Assembly: GCA_023384105.1 (NCBI GenBank)
Contig: JAHDXR010000011.1
Coordinates: 1-64,000, forward strand
Direction: 5' to 3'
DNA length: 64,000 nt
Origin: Hyphomonadaceae bacterium
GTDB taxonomy: Bacteria; Pseudomonadota; Alphaproteobacteria; Caulobacterales; Aquidulcibacteraceae
Below, piece by piece: positions 57,287 to 64,000 of this stretch (position 1 is the stretch's first letter; every line of letters starts with the position of its first letter). The notes beneath the pieces are model-generated. The model worked only from the letters and a program-made list of their open reading frames with translations. It ran no database searches and was not told where the DNA came from. Both the position numbers and the translations under genes were made by a program.

Positions 57287-57475
57287 ACCCGTCTCCAGGG
57301 CGAAAGCTCGCAAGTGGGGGAGAGCGTGGGCAGACAGCGCGCCAGCAGCGCACGCGCCAAGACGCCGAACGGCGCAGCCGCCGCCGACTCCCTCGACTCC
57401 GTGCAATTCTTCGACTCCCCACCGGCCGCCGGCAGAAGCCGCGCGGCCTCTTCGTACTCCCGAAAGGAGATCTCG

Positions 57476-58246
57476 ATGGCGAAGCGGACGGCTAAACGCA
57501 GGCACGCACAAGGCGCGCTCAATGTTCAGGAATTCCAGCGCGATGACGATCGTCGCCCGCGCAATCTGCAAGTGCTCGACGGCGGCTGGCAGCCGCCGGC
57601 CAACGATCTGAACCGCGCCCAGAGCTTCGTCAAAAACGTCCGCCCCAAATCCAAAGGCCAGACGCTCCTGATGGAGGCGATCGACACCCATGCGCTGGTG
57701 CTAGCGCTCGGCCCCGCCGGCACCGGCAAGACCTACCTCGCCATCACCAAGGCGGTGGAAGCGCTCGAAAGCGGCAAGGTCGGGCGCATCGTGCTGTCTC
57801 GGCCTGCGGTGGAGGCCGGTGAATCGCTCGGCTTCCTGCCCGGCGCGATGGAAGACAAGCTCGCGCCCTATCTGCGCCCCCTCTACGACGCGCTGCAGGA
57901 CCGGCTCTCGCCCAAGCGGCTGAAGGCGCTGATGGCGGAAGGGCTGATCGAGATCGCCCCGGTGGGCTTCATGCGCGGGCGCACCTTGAACAACGCCTTC
58001 GTCGTCATCGACGAAGCGCAGAACTGCACCTACGGCCAGATCAAGATGCTGCTCACGCGGCTGGGCTGGAACTCGACCATGGTCGTCACCGGCGATCCCG
58101 CGCAAACCGACCTGCTGCCGGACCTCTCGGGGCTGTCCGCCGTCGCGGAAAAGCTGGAGGAGCTGAAAAACGTTTCCGTGGTCCGGCTCGGCGAGGCTGA
58201 CATCGTCCGCCACCCGCTGGTGGCTTCGATGCTGGGTGTCTTGTAA
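57476..58246 (+). CDS. phoH: PhoH-family ATPase, short form
   Basis: A 256-residue P-loop protein. Walker A is GPAGTGKTYLAITKAVEALE near residue 80, then RPAVEAGESLGFLPGAMEDK, Walker B FVVIDEAQNCTYGQIKMLLT near 178, and the sensor-like VVTGDPAQTDLL near 205. It is the short PhoH form without an N-terminal RNA-binding KH or PIN domain; the first 50 residues are basic. Homologues are RNA- or stress-linked ATPases. ATG at 57476 has AAAGGAG seven bases upstream. Followed by a strong terminator. Confidence 0.93.
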   Translation: MAKRTAKRRHAQGALNVQEFQRDDDRRPRNLQVLDGGWQPPANDLNRAQSFVKNVRPKSKGQTLLMEAIDTHALVLALGPAGTGKTYLAITKAVEALESGKVGRIVLSRPAVEAGESLGFLPGAMEDKLAPYLRPLYDALQDRLSPKRLKALMAEGLIEIAPVGFMRGRTLNNAFVVIDEAQNCTYGQIKMLLTRLGWNSTMVVTGDPAQTDLLPDLSGLSAVAEKLEELKNVSVVRLGEADIVRHPLVASMLGVL

Positions 58247-58317
58247 CGCGCGCAGCCCGCGCCGCTCCTCGTCAGCCTGCGCGGTTGGACTGTGTTGGAT
58301 TTAGCGAATGCGACTTG

Positions 58318-58347
58318 CGCCCCGGCCGAGGCCGGGGCGTTCTCTTT
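58318..58347 (+). terminator. Intrinsic terminator after phoH
   Basis: CGCCCCGGCC (58318-58327) and GGCCGGGGCG (58330-58339) form a 10-pair GC-rich stem with a two-base spacer in the DNA text (the RNA loop will open a pair or more), followed by TTCTCTTT. Classical Rho-independent signal 72 bases past the phoH stop. It separates phoH from the AbiEii-like pair. Confidence 0.85.
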
Positions 58348-58380
58348 CGGTATAGGGGTCCCTGTGCTAAATTACATAGA

Positions 58381-58590
58381 GTGGACCCGACATTGGATAA
58401 TGACCTGGGCTTTCTCTACCGCCGCGCCTTCAGGGAGTTCGGCGCAATGGCGTTATGGAGCCTGCGGCCCGTCGCACAGCCCGTAGCGGGCGATGCGTTG
58501 GTGGTTGCACGCGCGCTGCGGCAGAATGGCAATATGGCGGCGCGCCGCCTTGCCGAGCAGATCGAGGCGGCGTGCCGTGCCGCTCACTAA
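58381..58590 (+). CDS. Antitoxin-like small protein paired with the AbiEii-like gene
   Basis: A 69-residue protein from GTG 58381, 34 bases after the phoH terminator. Core: FLYRRAFREFGAMALWSLRP, then VAGDALVVARALRQNGNMAA and RRLAEQIEAACRAAH. Small proteins with this shape sit directly upstream of AbiEii-like nucleotidyltransferases in alphaproteobacteria. It is all-helical, without a recognisable DNA-binding motif. It overlaps the next gene by 14 bases. No good ribosome binding site, so it may be leaderless. Antitoxin function is inferred from position only. Confidence 0.6.
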   Translation: MDPTLDNDLGFLYRRAFREFGAMALWSLRPVAQPVAGDALVVARALRQNGNMAARRLAEQIEAACRAAH

Positions 58591-59389
58591 GGGGCAGATC
58601 GAAGCGCTCAAGGCGATCGCATCTGAGCACGACGGCATGAGCTATGTCGCGGGGTCCACGCCACTCAATCGCGATCAGTTCCGTTTCTCCGCCGACATTG
58701 ACGTGTTCAATGACAGCGAAGAGCGCGCATCACGCGCAGCCGATGTCGGCGCAGCAAATCTCATCGCGCACGGCTTCAAGGTGACATGGGTGCGCCGCTC
58801 GGGCGGCACCCACACGCTTCTGGCGGAACGGGACGGCGAGACCGTGAAGCTCGAATGGGTTGCCGACAGCGATTTTCGGTTCTTTCCGCCTGTCCCCGAC
58901 CCGCTGTTCGGCTACACGCTCCATCCTGTTGATCTGGCGGCAAACAAAATCCTCGCGGCTGCGAACCGTCGAGAGTTGCGCGATCTCATCGACTTGCTCG
59001 TGATCCACGAGAACATCTTGCCCCTGGGCGCGCTGACCTGGGCTGCAGTGGAAAAGGCCCCGGGCTTCACGCCCGAGGCGCTCATCGCCGAAGTCCGAAG
59101 GAACATGCACTATCCGCGCGAGGAGTGGGCCGCGCTGAGCGCGGATCGTCCGATCGATCCCACCGCTACCTTGGATGCGCTCCGCTCTGCGCTCGATGAA
59201 GCCGAAGCGTTTGTCCTGAGAATGCCGACAGACAAGGCAGGCCGGCTGTTCTTAAGCGGCGACCAAATCGTCCAGCCCGATCCAGATCAGCTCGAAACCT
59301 ACACAGAGCACTTCGGCCGGCGTGGCGGCCACTGGCCGTCAAGCCCCGAGATCGCCGCGGCGATGATGGAGAGGTTCAAGGCGAGCTAG
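58577..59389 (+). CDS. Nucleotidyltransferase AbiEii-like protein
   Basis: A 270-residue protein of the AbiEii/AbiGii toxin-type nucleotidyltransferase superfamily. GTG 58577 begins VPLTKGQIEALKAIASEHDG. The core is YVAGSTPLNRDQFRFSADID, where the RFSxDID block carries metal-binding acidic residues (the canonical GG is replaced by GS), and VTWVRRSGGTHTLLAERDGE, ETVKLEWVADSDFRFFPPVP, VDLAANKILAAANRRELRDL and IDLLVIHENILPLG. Known relatives transfer nucleotides to tRNA. Activity is uncertain because the GG is modified. Pair overlaps by 14 bases. Somewhat less GC-rich than neighbours. Confidence 0.78.
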   Translation: MPLTKGQIEALKAIASEHDGMSYVAGSTPLNRDQFRFSADIDVFNDSEERASRAADVGAANLIAHGFKVTWVRRSGGTHTLLAERDGETVKLEWVADSDFRFFPPVPDPLFGYTLHPVDLAANKILAAANRRELRDLIDLLVIHENILPLGALTWAAVEKAPGFTPEALIAEVRRNMHYPREEWAALSADRPIDPTATLDALRSALDEAEAFVLRMPTDKAGRLFLSGDQIVQPDPDQLETYTEHFGRRGGHWPSSPEIAAAMMERFKAS

Positions 59390-59391
59390 GC

Positions 59392-59817
59392 TCACTCCTC
59401 GCCATCGAGATCGATGTCCAGGATCGACATGGTCAGCACCTGGCCTTCGTCTTCGTCGGCCGAAACCGTGCCGATGAACTCGTCGTGCACATAGACTTCC
59501 GCGGAGTCCGTCTTGCGCGGGCGGGCGCGGACGTCGAGGTCGGCGGCGTGCAGAAGCTGGCGCAGGGCGCCTTGCAGCCGCACGCGCTCCGCATCGTCGA
59601 TCGGCGCGTTTTTCCTGGCGCCCGGCGCGCGCGGCACGGCGAGGCTGATCGAGTAGGAGAGCTCCCCCTCGTCCTCATCGCGCAGGAGATCGGCCACGCG
59701 CTTGCCGTCGACCAGCAGGTCGGCCTCGTCGGCGCCCTTCGACACCACCGACACCGTGGGCGAGCCCAACAGCTTGCTCAGATAGGCGCCGAGGCGCGTG
59801 CATTCGGCTGCGTTCAC
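59392..59817 (-). CDS. Tandem DUF3126 protein
   Basis: A 141-residue protein containing two DUF3126-like domains, whereas the family is normally one domain of about 70 residues. First half: NAAECTRLGAYLSKLLGSPT, then EADLLVDGKRVADLLRDEDE. Second half: ERVRLQGALRQLLHAADLDV, then KTDSAEVYVHDEFIGTVSAD and GQVLTMSILDIDLDGEE, the classic DUF3126 end. Start GTG 59817 has AAGGAG eight bases upstream; TTG 59868 is less likely. Function unknown. Downstream neighbour (minus strand) of the small membrane protein at 59887. Confidence 0.82.
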   Translation of the reverse strand: MNAAECTRLGAYLSKLLGSPTVSVVSKGADEADLLVDGKRVADLLRDEDEGELSYSISLAVPRAPGARKNAPIDDAERVRLQGALRQLLHAADLDVRARPRKTDSAEVYVHDEFIGTVSADEDEGQVLTMSILDIDLDGEE

Positions 59818-59886
59818 AGTGCCGTCTCCTTGGGCGGCGAACCTCGTCTTTGGCCGCTGCGAGGTCAAGCGCCCGCACGCGGGAAC

Positions 59887-60168
59887 CTAGTCGAAATCCC
59901 AATGTGTGGCCTGGCGGCGCAGATGACGGCCGAAGAAGAACGCCGCCGCCGCGACGGTCCCGAACAGCCCCATCACCGCGAGATAGTCGTACATGCCGTC
60001 ATCGATGGCGCTGCGCACGGTCATCGGCGTGTAGGCGGCGATCATCGCCACCACGAGCCCAAGCGCCGCGCCGGTCTTGATGAAGACGTCGCCGAAGAAA
60101 TAGTTGCGGTCGATTTCCTTGCGCGGACGGCGCTCGGGCTTAGCGGCGGAGGCTTTGCGTTTGGCCAT
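59887..60168 (-). CDS. Small two-helix membrane protein (93 aa)
   Basis: A 93-residue protein starting MAKRKASAAKPERRPRKEID, with two hydrophobic helices (TGAALGLVVAMIAAYTP; YLAVMGLFGTVAAAAFFFGR) and a short basic end. Typical small integral membrane protein of this lineage; family not recognised. ATG at 60168 is used; the frame runs further upstream without support. Next on the same strand is gatA, 124 bases upstream. Confidence 0.65.
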   Translation of the reverse strand: MAKRKASAAKPERRPRKEIDRNYFFGDVFIKTGAALGLVVAMIAAYTPMTVRSAIDDGMYDYLAVMGLFGTVAAAAFFFGRHLRRQATHWDFD

Positions 60169-60292
60169 AAACCACAGTGTAACCAGATTCGGCCTGGCGC
60201 GCCGCTGGGGCGGCGTCACCGTTCCCATGCCGTAACGAATGCGCGCCCGCGCCAGCCTCGCCGCCGTCAGCGCCGGCGGCGGCCGCCTCAGG

Positions 60293-61771
60293 CTAGAGCC
60301 ACCACTTGGCGGCCTTGGCCCTGAACTGCGCGGCGCGTTCCAGTTCCGCGCTCACAGCGAACACGCTCTCCTCGTCGAGCGCCTTGCCGATCACTTGCAG
60401 GCCTAACGGCAGCCCCTGCTTATCCAGCGCCGCGGGCAGCGCCAGCGCGGGCAAACCGGCGAGATTCGCGGTGACCGTGAAAATATCGTTCAGATACATC
60501 GCCACGGGATCGTCGCCCTTTTCGCCGAGCGCGAACGCCGCCGACGGCGTCGCCGGCGTCAAAATGGCGTCGACCTTGGCGAAAGCTTGGCGGAAGTCCT
60601 CGGCGATGCGCTGACGCACCTTCTGCGCGCGCAAATAATAGGCGTCGTAATAGCCGGCGCTCAGCACGTAGGTGCCGATCAGGATGCGGCGCTGCACTTC
60701 GGCGCCGAAGCCCTTCGCGCGGGTCTGTTCATAGACGCCGACAAGGTCCCTGCCGCTGGCGCGCGCGCCGTAGCGCATGCCGTCATAGCGGGCGAGATTG
60801 GACGACGCTTCCGCCGGGGCGACGATGTAATAGGTCGGCAGCGCGTACTTGGTATGCTTCAGCGAAATCGGCACGATCTCGCAGCCTGCGGCCTTCGCCC
60901 ATTCGATGCCCTGGCGCCAGAGCGCCTCGATCTCGGCCGGCATGCCGTCGACGCGGTACTCTTCCGGCACGCCGATCTTCATGCCCTTGATCGAGCGCCT
61001 GGTCGCGGCGCGAAAATCCGGCAACGGGTTGGGCAGCGAGGTGGAATCCTTCGGATCGTGCCCCGCCATCGAGTGCAGCAGCATGGCGGCGTCCTCGACC
61101 GTCTTGGCGATCGGACCCGCTTGATCGAGCGACGACGCGAACGCGACGATGCCCCAGCGCGAACAGCGGCCATAGGTGGGTTTGACGCCGACCGTGCCGG
61201 TGAAGGCGGCGGGCTGGCGGATCGAGCCGCCGGTGTCGGTCGCGGTCGCGCCGAGACAGAGATCGGCGCTCACCGCCGCGGCGCTGCCGCCCGACGACCC
61301 GCCCGGCGTGAGCTTGGCGTCCTCATTGCCGCGCCGCCAGGGCGAGACCACCGGCCCGAAATGCGAAGTCTCGTTCGACGAACCCATCGCGAATTCGTCC
61401 ATGTTGAGCTTGCCCAACATGATCGCGCCGTCGCGGAAGAGATTGGCGGTGACGGTGCTTTCGTACGTCGGCGTGAATTCGCCGAGGATGGCCGAGCACG
61501 CCGTGCTGCGCACGCCTTCGGTGCAGAACAGATCCTTGATCCCGAGCGGGGCGCCTTCGAGCGGACCAGCCTTGCCGGCGGCGCGGCGCGCATCGCTCGC
61601 CTTCGCCTGCGCACGCGCCCTCTCCTCGGTCACCAGGACATAAGCATTCAGATGCGGGTTCGCTTTGGCGATCGCGTCCAAGAAAGCGCCCGTGATCTCG
61701 GCGGAGGAGAATTGCTTCTTCTCCAGGCCGTCGAGCGCTTCGGCGAGAGTGATGGAGGTGAGATCGGTCAT
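60293..61771 (-). CDS. gatA: Asp/Glu-tRNA(Asn/Gln) amidotransferase subunit A
   Basis: GatA, the glutaminase (amidase signature) subunit that supplies ammonia to GatB, 492 residues. The Ser-cisSer-Lys triad region is visible: [15 protein letters not shown] (catalytic Lys) near residue 78, then [20 protein letters not shown] near 155 (GGSSGG) with [35 protein letters not shown] is the usual C-terminal block. Start ATG 61771 ([12 protein letters not shown]); GTG 61783 overlaps the GNAT gene. Downstream of GNAT and gatC. Confidence 0.96.
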   Translation of the reverse strand: MTDLTSITLAEALDGLEKKQFSSAEITGAFLDAIAKANPHLNAYVLVTEERARAQAKASDARRAAGKAGPLEGAPLGIKDLFCTEGVRSTACSAILGEFTPTYESTVTANLFRDGAIMLGKLNMDEFAMGSSNETSHFGPVVSPWRRGNEDAKLTPGGSSGGSAAAVSADLCLGATATDTGGSIRQPAAFTGTVGVKPTYGRCSRWGIVAFASSLDQAGPIAKTVEDAAMLLHSMAGHDPKDSTSLPNPLPDFRAATRRSIKGMKIGVPEEYRVDGMPAEIEALWRQGIEWAKAAGCEIVPISLKHTKYALPTYYIVAPAEASSNLARYDGMRYGARASGRDLVGVYEQTRAKGFGAEVQRRILIGTYVLSAGYYDAYYLRAQKVRQRIAEDFRQAFAKVDAILTPATPSAAFALGEKGDDPVAMYLNDIFTVTANLAGLPALALPAALDKQGLPLGLQVIGKALDEESVFAVSAELERAAQFRAKAAKWWL

Positions 61772-61775
61772 CTGG

Positions 61776-62240
61776 TCAGGCACTCAAGGATTTTGCGTAG
61801 AACGCCGTCCAGGCGCTCGGCGGGTAATCGAGAACAGGTTCGCAGGACTGGAAGCCGCCGCGCTCATAGACGCGCTTGGCGGCGTCGAAATTAGAGCCGG
61901 TCTCCAGCACGATGCGGGCGGCGCCTTCCTGTCGGGCGAGGTCTTCTATGCGCGCGAGGATCGCGCCGCCGACGCCAAGCCCCCGCGCCTCGGGCTTCAC
62001 GAACATGCGCTTCACCTCGCCGACGCCGTTCGCGTGGCGGCGCAGCGCGCCCATGCCCAGCGGCGCGCCCTGTTCGTCGCGCGCGACGAACAAAGTCGTA
62101 TCCGGCTCCGCCATCTGCTCGACGGTCATGTGGTGGCGATGCTCGGCCGGCGTGAGTCCGTAGGTGAACTCGTTCAGCGCCTGCACCAGCGCGCGCACGT
62201 CGTCCGACAACGGCGACTCGGCGGCGACGGTGAAGCTCAT
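61776..62240 (-). CDS. GNAT-family N-acetyltransferase
   Basis: A 154-residue GNAT acetyltransferase between gatC and gatA. The CoA-binding block is [20 protein letters not shown] (R/QxxGxG/A), preceded by [20 protein letters not shown] and followed by [20 protein letters not shown] and [15 protein letters not shown]. The N-terminus has [20 protein letters not shown]. Acceptor unknown. ATG at 62240 ([10 protein letters not shown]). Its stop is four bases from the gatA ATG, so it is inside the gatC-gatA transcript. Confidence 0.87.
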   Translation of the reverse strand: MSFTVAAESPLSDDVRALVQALNEFTYGLTPAEHRHHMTVEQMAEPDTTLFVARDEQGAPLGMGALRRHANGVGEVKRMFVKPEARGLGVGGAILARIEDLARQEGAARIVLETGSNFDAAKRVYERGGFQSCEPVLDYPPSAWTAFYAKSLSA

Positions 62241-62290
62241 GCATTCTCCACAGATTCCGGATCGCTGCGCGTCCAGCTGTCTCGCTGCGC

Positions 62291-62581
62291 TCACTCGACC
62301 ACCTTCGGCACGACGAAGAAGCCGTCTTCGGCCTTGGGCGCGTTCTTCAAAACCCGCTCCGGATCGCCGCCGTCGGTGACGACATCCTCGCGCATCGGCA
62401 GCGAAAGCCCTTCCACGGCGCTCGTCATCGGCTCGACGCCGTCGACGTCGACCTCGTTGAGCTGCTCGATCCAGGCCATGATGCCGTTGAGCTCCCTGGC
62501 CATGGGCGCGACGCGCTCTTCCGGCAGCGCCAGACGCGCAAGCTTGGCGACCTTGCGGACGGTTTTTTCATCGATGGACAT
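62291..62581 (-). CDS. gatC: Asp/Glu-tRNA(Asn/Gln) amidotransferase subunit C
   Basis: GatC, the small stabilising subunit, 96 residues. MSIDEKTVRKVAKLARLALP and GIMAWIEQLNEVDVDGVEPM, then LPMREDVVTDGGDPERVLKN and the C-terminal EDGFFVVPKVVE are the family signature. Head of the gatC-GNAT-gatA block. Divergent from ruvX with a repeat copy in between. Confidence 0.96.
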   Translation of the reverse strand: MSIDEKTVRKVAKLARLALPEERVAPMARELNGIMAWIEQLNEVDVDGVEPMTSAVEGLSLPMREDVVTDGGDPERVLKNAPKAEDGFFVVPKVVE

Positions 62582-62620
62582 GGGGGCGGGCTAGCAGCGC
62601 CCGGGCGGCGGTTCAAGGCG

Positions 62621-62663
62621 TATGGACGGCCTTGCGTTGCCGGCGAGGCGCCGGCGGTCCATA
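62621..62663. repeat. Dispersed palindromic repeat, short copy 3
   Basis: TATGGACGGCC (62621-62631) and GGCGGTCCATA (62653-62663) are near-perfect inverted arms, enclosing CGTTGCCGGCGAGGCGCC. The arms and inner GCCGGCGAGG resemble copies 1 and 2, in a shorter form. It lies between the divergent gatC and ruvX genes, 11 bases from the preferred ruvX start, so it is in the ruvX leader. Confidence 0.7.
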
Positions 62664-62673
62664 TACGCCCACC

Positions 62674-63144
62674 TTGCCGCTGCTCGACCTCCACCAATTC
62701 GCCGCCGCCTTGCCGGCGCGCGCCGCCGTCATGGGGTTGGACCCCGGCGAAAAGCGCATCGGCGTGGCCGTGAGCGATCTGACCCGGCTGATCGCTTCGC
62801 CGCTGGAAACTGTCGTCCGCACCAGGTTCGCCGCCGACGCCGAGGCGATTTTCAAGCTCTACGACGCGCGCCGGTGCGCCGGCTTGGTGATCGGCCTGCC
62901 GCTGAACATGGACGGCTCGTCCGGCCCGGCGGCGCAGAGCGCGCGCGCGTTCGCACGCAACCTCCTGGCCAAGCGCGACGCGCCGCTGCTGCTGTGGGAC
63001 GAGCGGCTCTCCACCGCGGCGGCGACCCGCACGCTGATCGAAAGCGACGCGTCGCGCCGCCGCCGCGGCGAAGTCGTCGACAAAGTGGCCGCCGCCTACA
63101 TGCTGCAGGGCGCGCTCGACGCGATGCAGGAGCGCCGCGCGTGA
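62674..63144 (+). CDS. ruvX: Holliday junction resolvase-like / pre-16S rRNA nuclease RuvX (YqgF)
   Basis: RNase H-fold nuclease, 156 residues. It begins LPLLDLHQFAAALPARAAVM, then GLDPGEKRIGVAVSDLTRLI with the first catalytic Asp; VIGLPLNMDGSSGPAAQSAR and LLLWDERLSTAAATRTLIES follow (second acidic residues), and DKVAAAYMLQGALDAM ends the fold. TTG 62674 gives the usual family length and start; ATG 62622 and TTG 62632 fall in or next to the repeat. Role in 16S rRNA 5' end maturation is the better supported one. Confidence 0.92.
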   Translation: MPLLDLHQFAAALPARAAVMGLDPGEKRIGVAVSDLTRLIASPLETVVRTRFAADAEAIFKLYDARRCAGLVIGLPLNMDGSSGPAAQSARAFARNLLAKRDAPLLLWDERLSTAAATRTLIESDASRRRRGEVVDKVAAAYMLQGALDAMQERRA

Positions 63145-63189
63145 GCGGCGCCGGGCGGCGGCCGACCATCGGACGCGAGGTGATGCGTC

Positions 63190-64000
63190 TTGGCTGACGT
63201 CTTCGGCGCGCTGGTCCCGACCTTCATCCTGATCGCGCTCGGCTATGTCGTGCGCGCGGCGCGGATCGCGACCGCCGAGCAGTTCGGCATGGTCAACCGG
63301 TTCGGCTATTTCGTGCTCTATCCGGCGTTCCTGTTCACGTTGATCTCGCAGGCGGACTTCGCCGGCGCCGAGGCGCTGCCGTTCATCGGCGGCGTAATTG
63401 CGGGCTTTCTCGCCCTTGTCGCCGGCGCGCTTGCGCTGCGCCTGATCTTCCGCGGCGACGGCCCCGCTTATTCCAGCGTTTTTCAAGGCAGCGTGCGCTG
63501 GAACGGCTTTGCGCTGCTCGCCGCCGCGCCGGCGCTGTTCGGACCGGAAGGGCCGGCGCTGATCGGCCTCGCCTTCGGCCCGCTGGTGCTGATGCTCAAC
63601 GTCATCTGCGTCATCGTCTTGGCGCGCTGGGGCTCGGCGCGGGCGACCTCGATGCGCGCCGTGCTGGACCAGATCGTCGCCAACCCGCTGATCCTCTCCT
63701 GCGCCGTCGGCCTCGCCGCGAACTTCGGCGGCGTCCGCGACCTCGGCTACGCCAGCGACGCGCTCGAACTCCTGGGCGGCGCCGCGATGCCGACTGCGCT
63801 CATGTGCGTCGGCGCCGGACTGGATTTCAGCGCGCTGCGGGCCTCGTTCGCGAAGGTCGCCGCGGCCTCGGCCATGCGCCTGATCGCGGCGCCCGCTCTG
63901 GTCTGGAGCGTATGCGCCTTGGCCGGCGCGAGCCCGCTGGCGACGGCGGTGGCGGTCGGCATCGGCTCGACGCCGACCGCAGCCGCCGGCTACACGCTGG
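63190..64000 (+). CDS. AEC-family transporter, cut by the window end
   Basis: A partial frame of 270 codons with no stop before the window edge. TTG 63190 has GAGG nine bases upstream and gives LADVFGALVPTFILIALGYV, then VNRFGYFVLYPAFLFTLISQ and repeated hydrophobic helices (GGVIAGFLALVAGALALRLI; LIGLAFGPLVLMLNVICVIV; TALMCVGAGLDFSALRASF). The pattern matches auxin efflux carrier (AEC) proteins, which export malonate or other organic anions in bacteria. C-terminus is missing. Follows ruvX by 45 bases on the same strand. Confidence 0.85.
   Translation, partial: MADVFGALVPTFILIALGYVVRAARIATAEQFGMVNRFGYFVLYPAFLFTLISQADFAGAEALPFIGGVIAGFLALVAGALALRLIFRGDGPAYSSVFQGSVRWNGFALLAAAPALFGPEGPALIGLAFGPLVLMLNVICVIVLARWGSARATSMRAVLDQIVANPLILSCAVGLAANFGGVRDLGYASDALELLGGAAMPTALMCVGAGLDFSALRASFAKVAAASAMRLIAAPALVWSVCALAGASPLATAVAVGIGSTPTAAAGYTL

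Overview
The window comes from a GC-rich alphaproteobacterium, most likely of the Caulobacterales / Hyphomonadaceae-like group. Evidence for this is the run dgt - SPOR protein - nagZ - scpA - scpB - tatA - tatB - tatC - serS (bases 65-7747, all minus strand), the alphaproteobacterial cluster murA - DUF2948 - UPF0262 - LMW phosphatase - infA followed by maf - RNase E/G - yacG, a DUF3126 protein, PilZ and PAS_5 proteins, and a very large FlaEY-like protein. This is chromosomal core sequence; no phage, plasmid, IS transposase or CRISPR array is visible.

Layout. 0-8 kb: cell-wall recycling, chromosome condensation (ScpAB), Tat export and serS. 8-11 kb: ErpA, a Sel1 protein, a nitroreductase and XthA. 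11-17 kb: a tightly overlapping minus-strand operon from murA down to yacG, with stop/start overlaps of 1 or 4 bases at several junctions. 17-25 kb: a DUF898 protein plus M48 protease pair, tRNA-Thr(GGT), a ~1480-residue beta-propeller/flagellin-IN-like protein and a TSUP permease. 25-34.7 kb: an M28 lipoprotein peptidase, a cyclase-TolB-TPR protein, cysteine synthase, ferredoxin-NADP reductase, a PLP decarboxylase and an HCCA isomerase-like protein, and a DUF3618 envelope-stress pair. 34.7-39.8 kb: a copper-resistance locus (CopA P-type ATPase / CsoR divergent over two CsoR-type operators, then PcoA- and PcoB-like proteins). 39.8-41.9 kb: a visibly less GC-rich patch against the 3' end of tRNA-Ser(GCT), carrying a hexapeptide acyltransferase and a 5'-truncated PP2C-like phosphatase, which looks like an island remnant. 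42-49 kb: a sugar transferase and glycosyltransferase, GST, an RcnB-like protein and gatB. 49-57 kb: PAS_5, GMC oxidoreductase, PilZ, GYF_2, nitronate monooxygenase, then a cell-wall hydrolase cluster (LytM, DUF882/MepK-like, L,D-transpeptidase) and gamma-carbonic anhydrase. 57-64 kb: phoH with a clear intrinsic terminator, an AbiEii-like toxin/antitoxin-type pair, a tandem DUF3126 protein, gatA - GNAT - gatC, ruvX and the start of an AEC transporter.

Small genes that are easy to miss are included (38-, 50-, 55- and 60-residue products). The most useful non-coding observations are a dispersed palindromic repeat family (9502-9624, 55331-55434, 62621-62663, possibly a fragment at 44-67), a different two-hairpin repeat between nagZ and scpA, the CsoR operators, a perfect 20-base palindrome upstream of phoH, and a CtrA-like site upstream of the PilZ gene.

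No wholly new multi-gene system is obvious. The strongest candidates for something not routinely described are the repeat family that sits exactly between convergent stop codons, the tandem DUF3126 fusion, the cyclase-like protein lacking the transition-state asparagine, and the tRNA-Ser-linked remnant with its truncated phosphatase.
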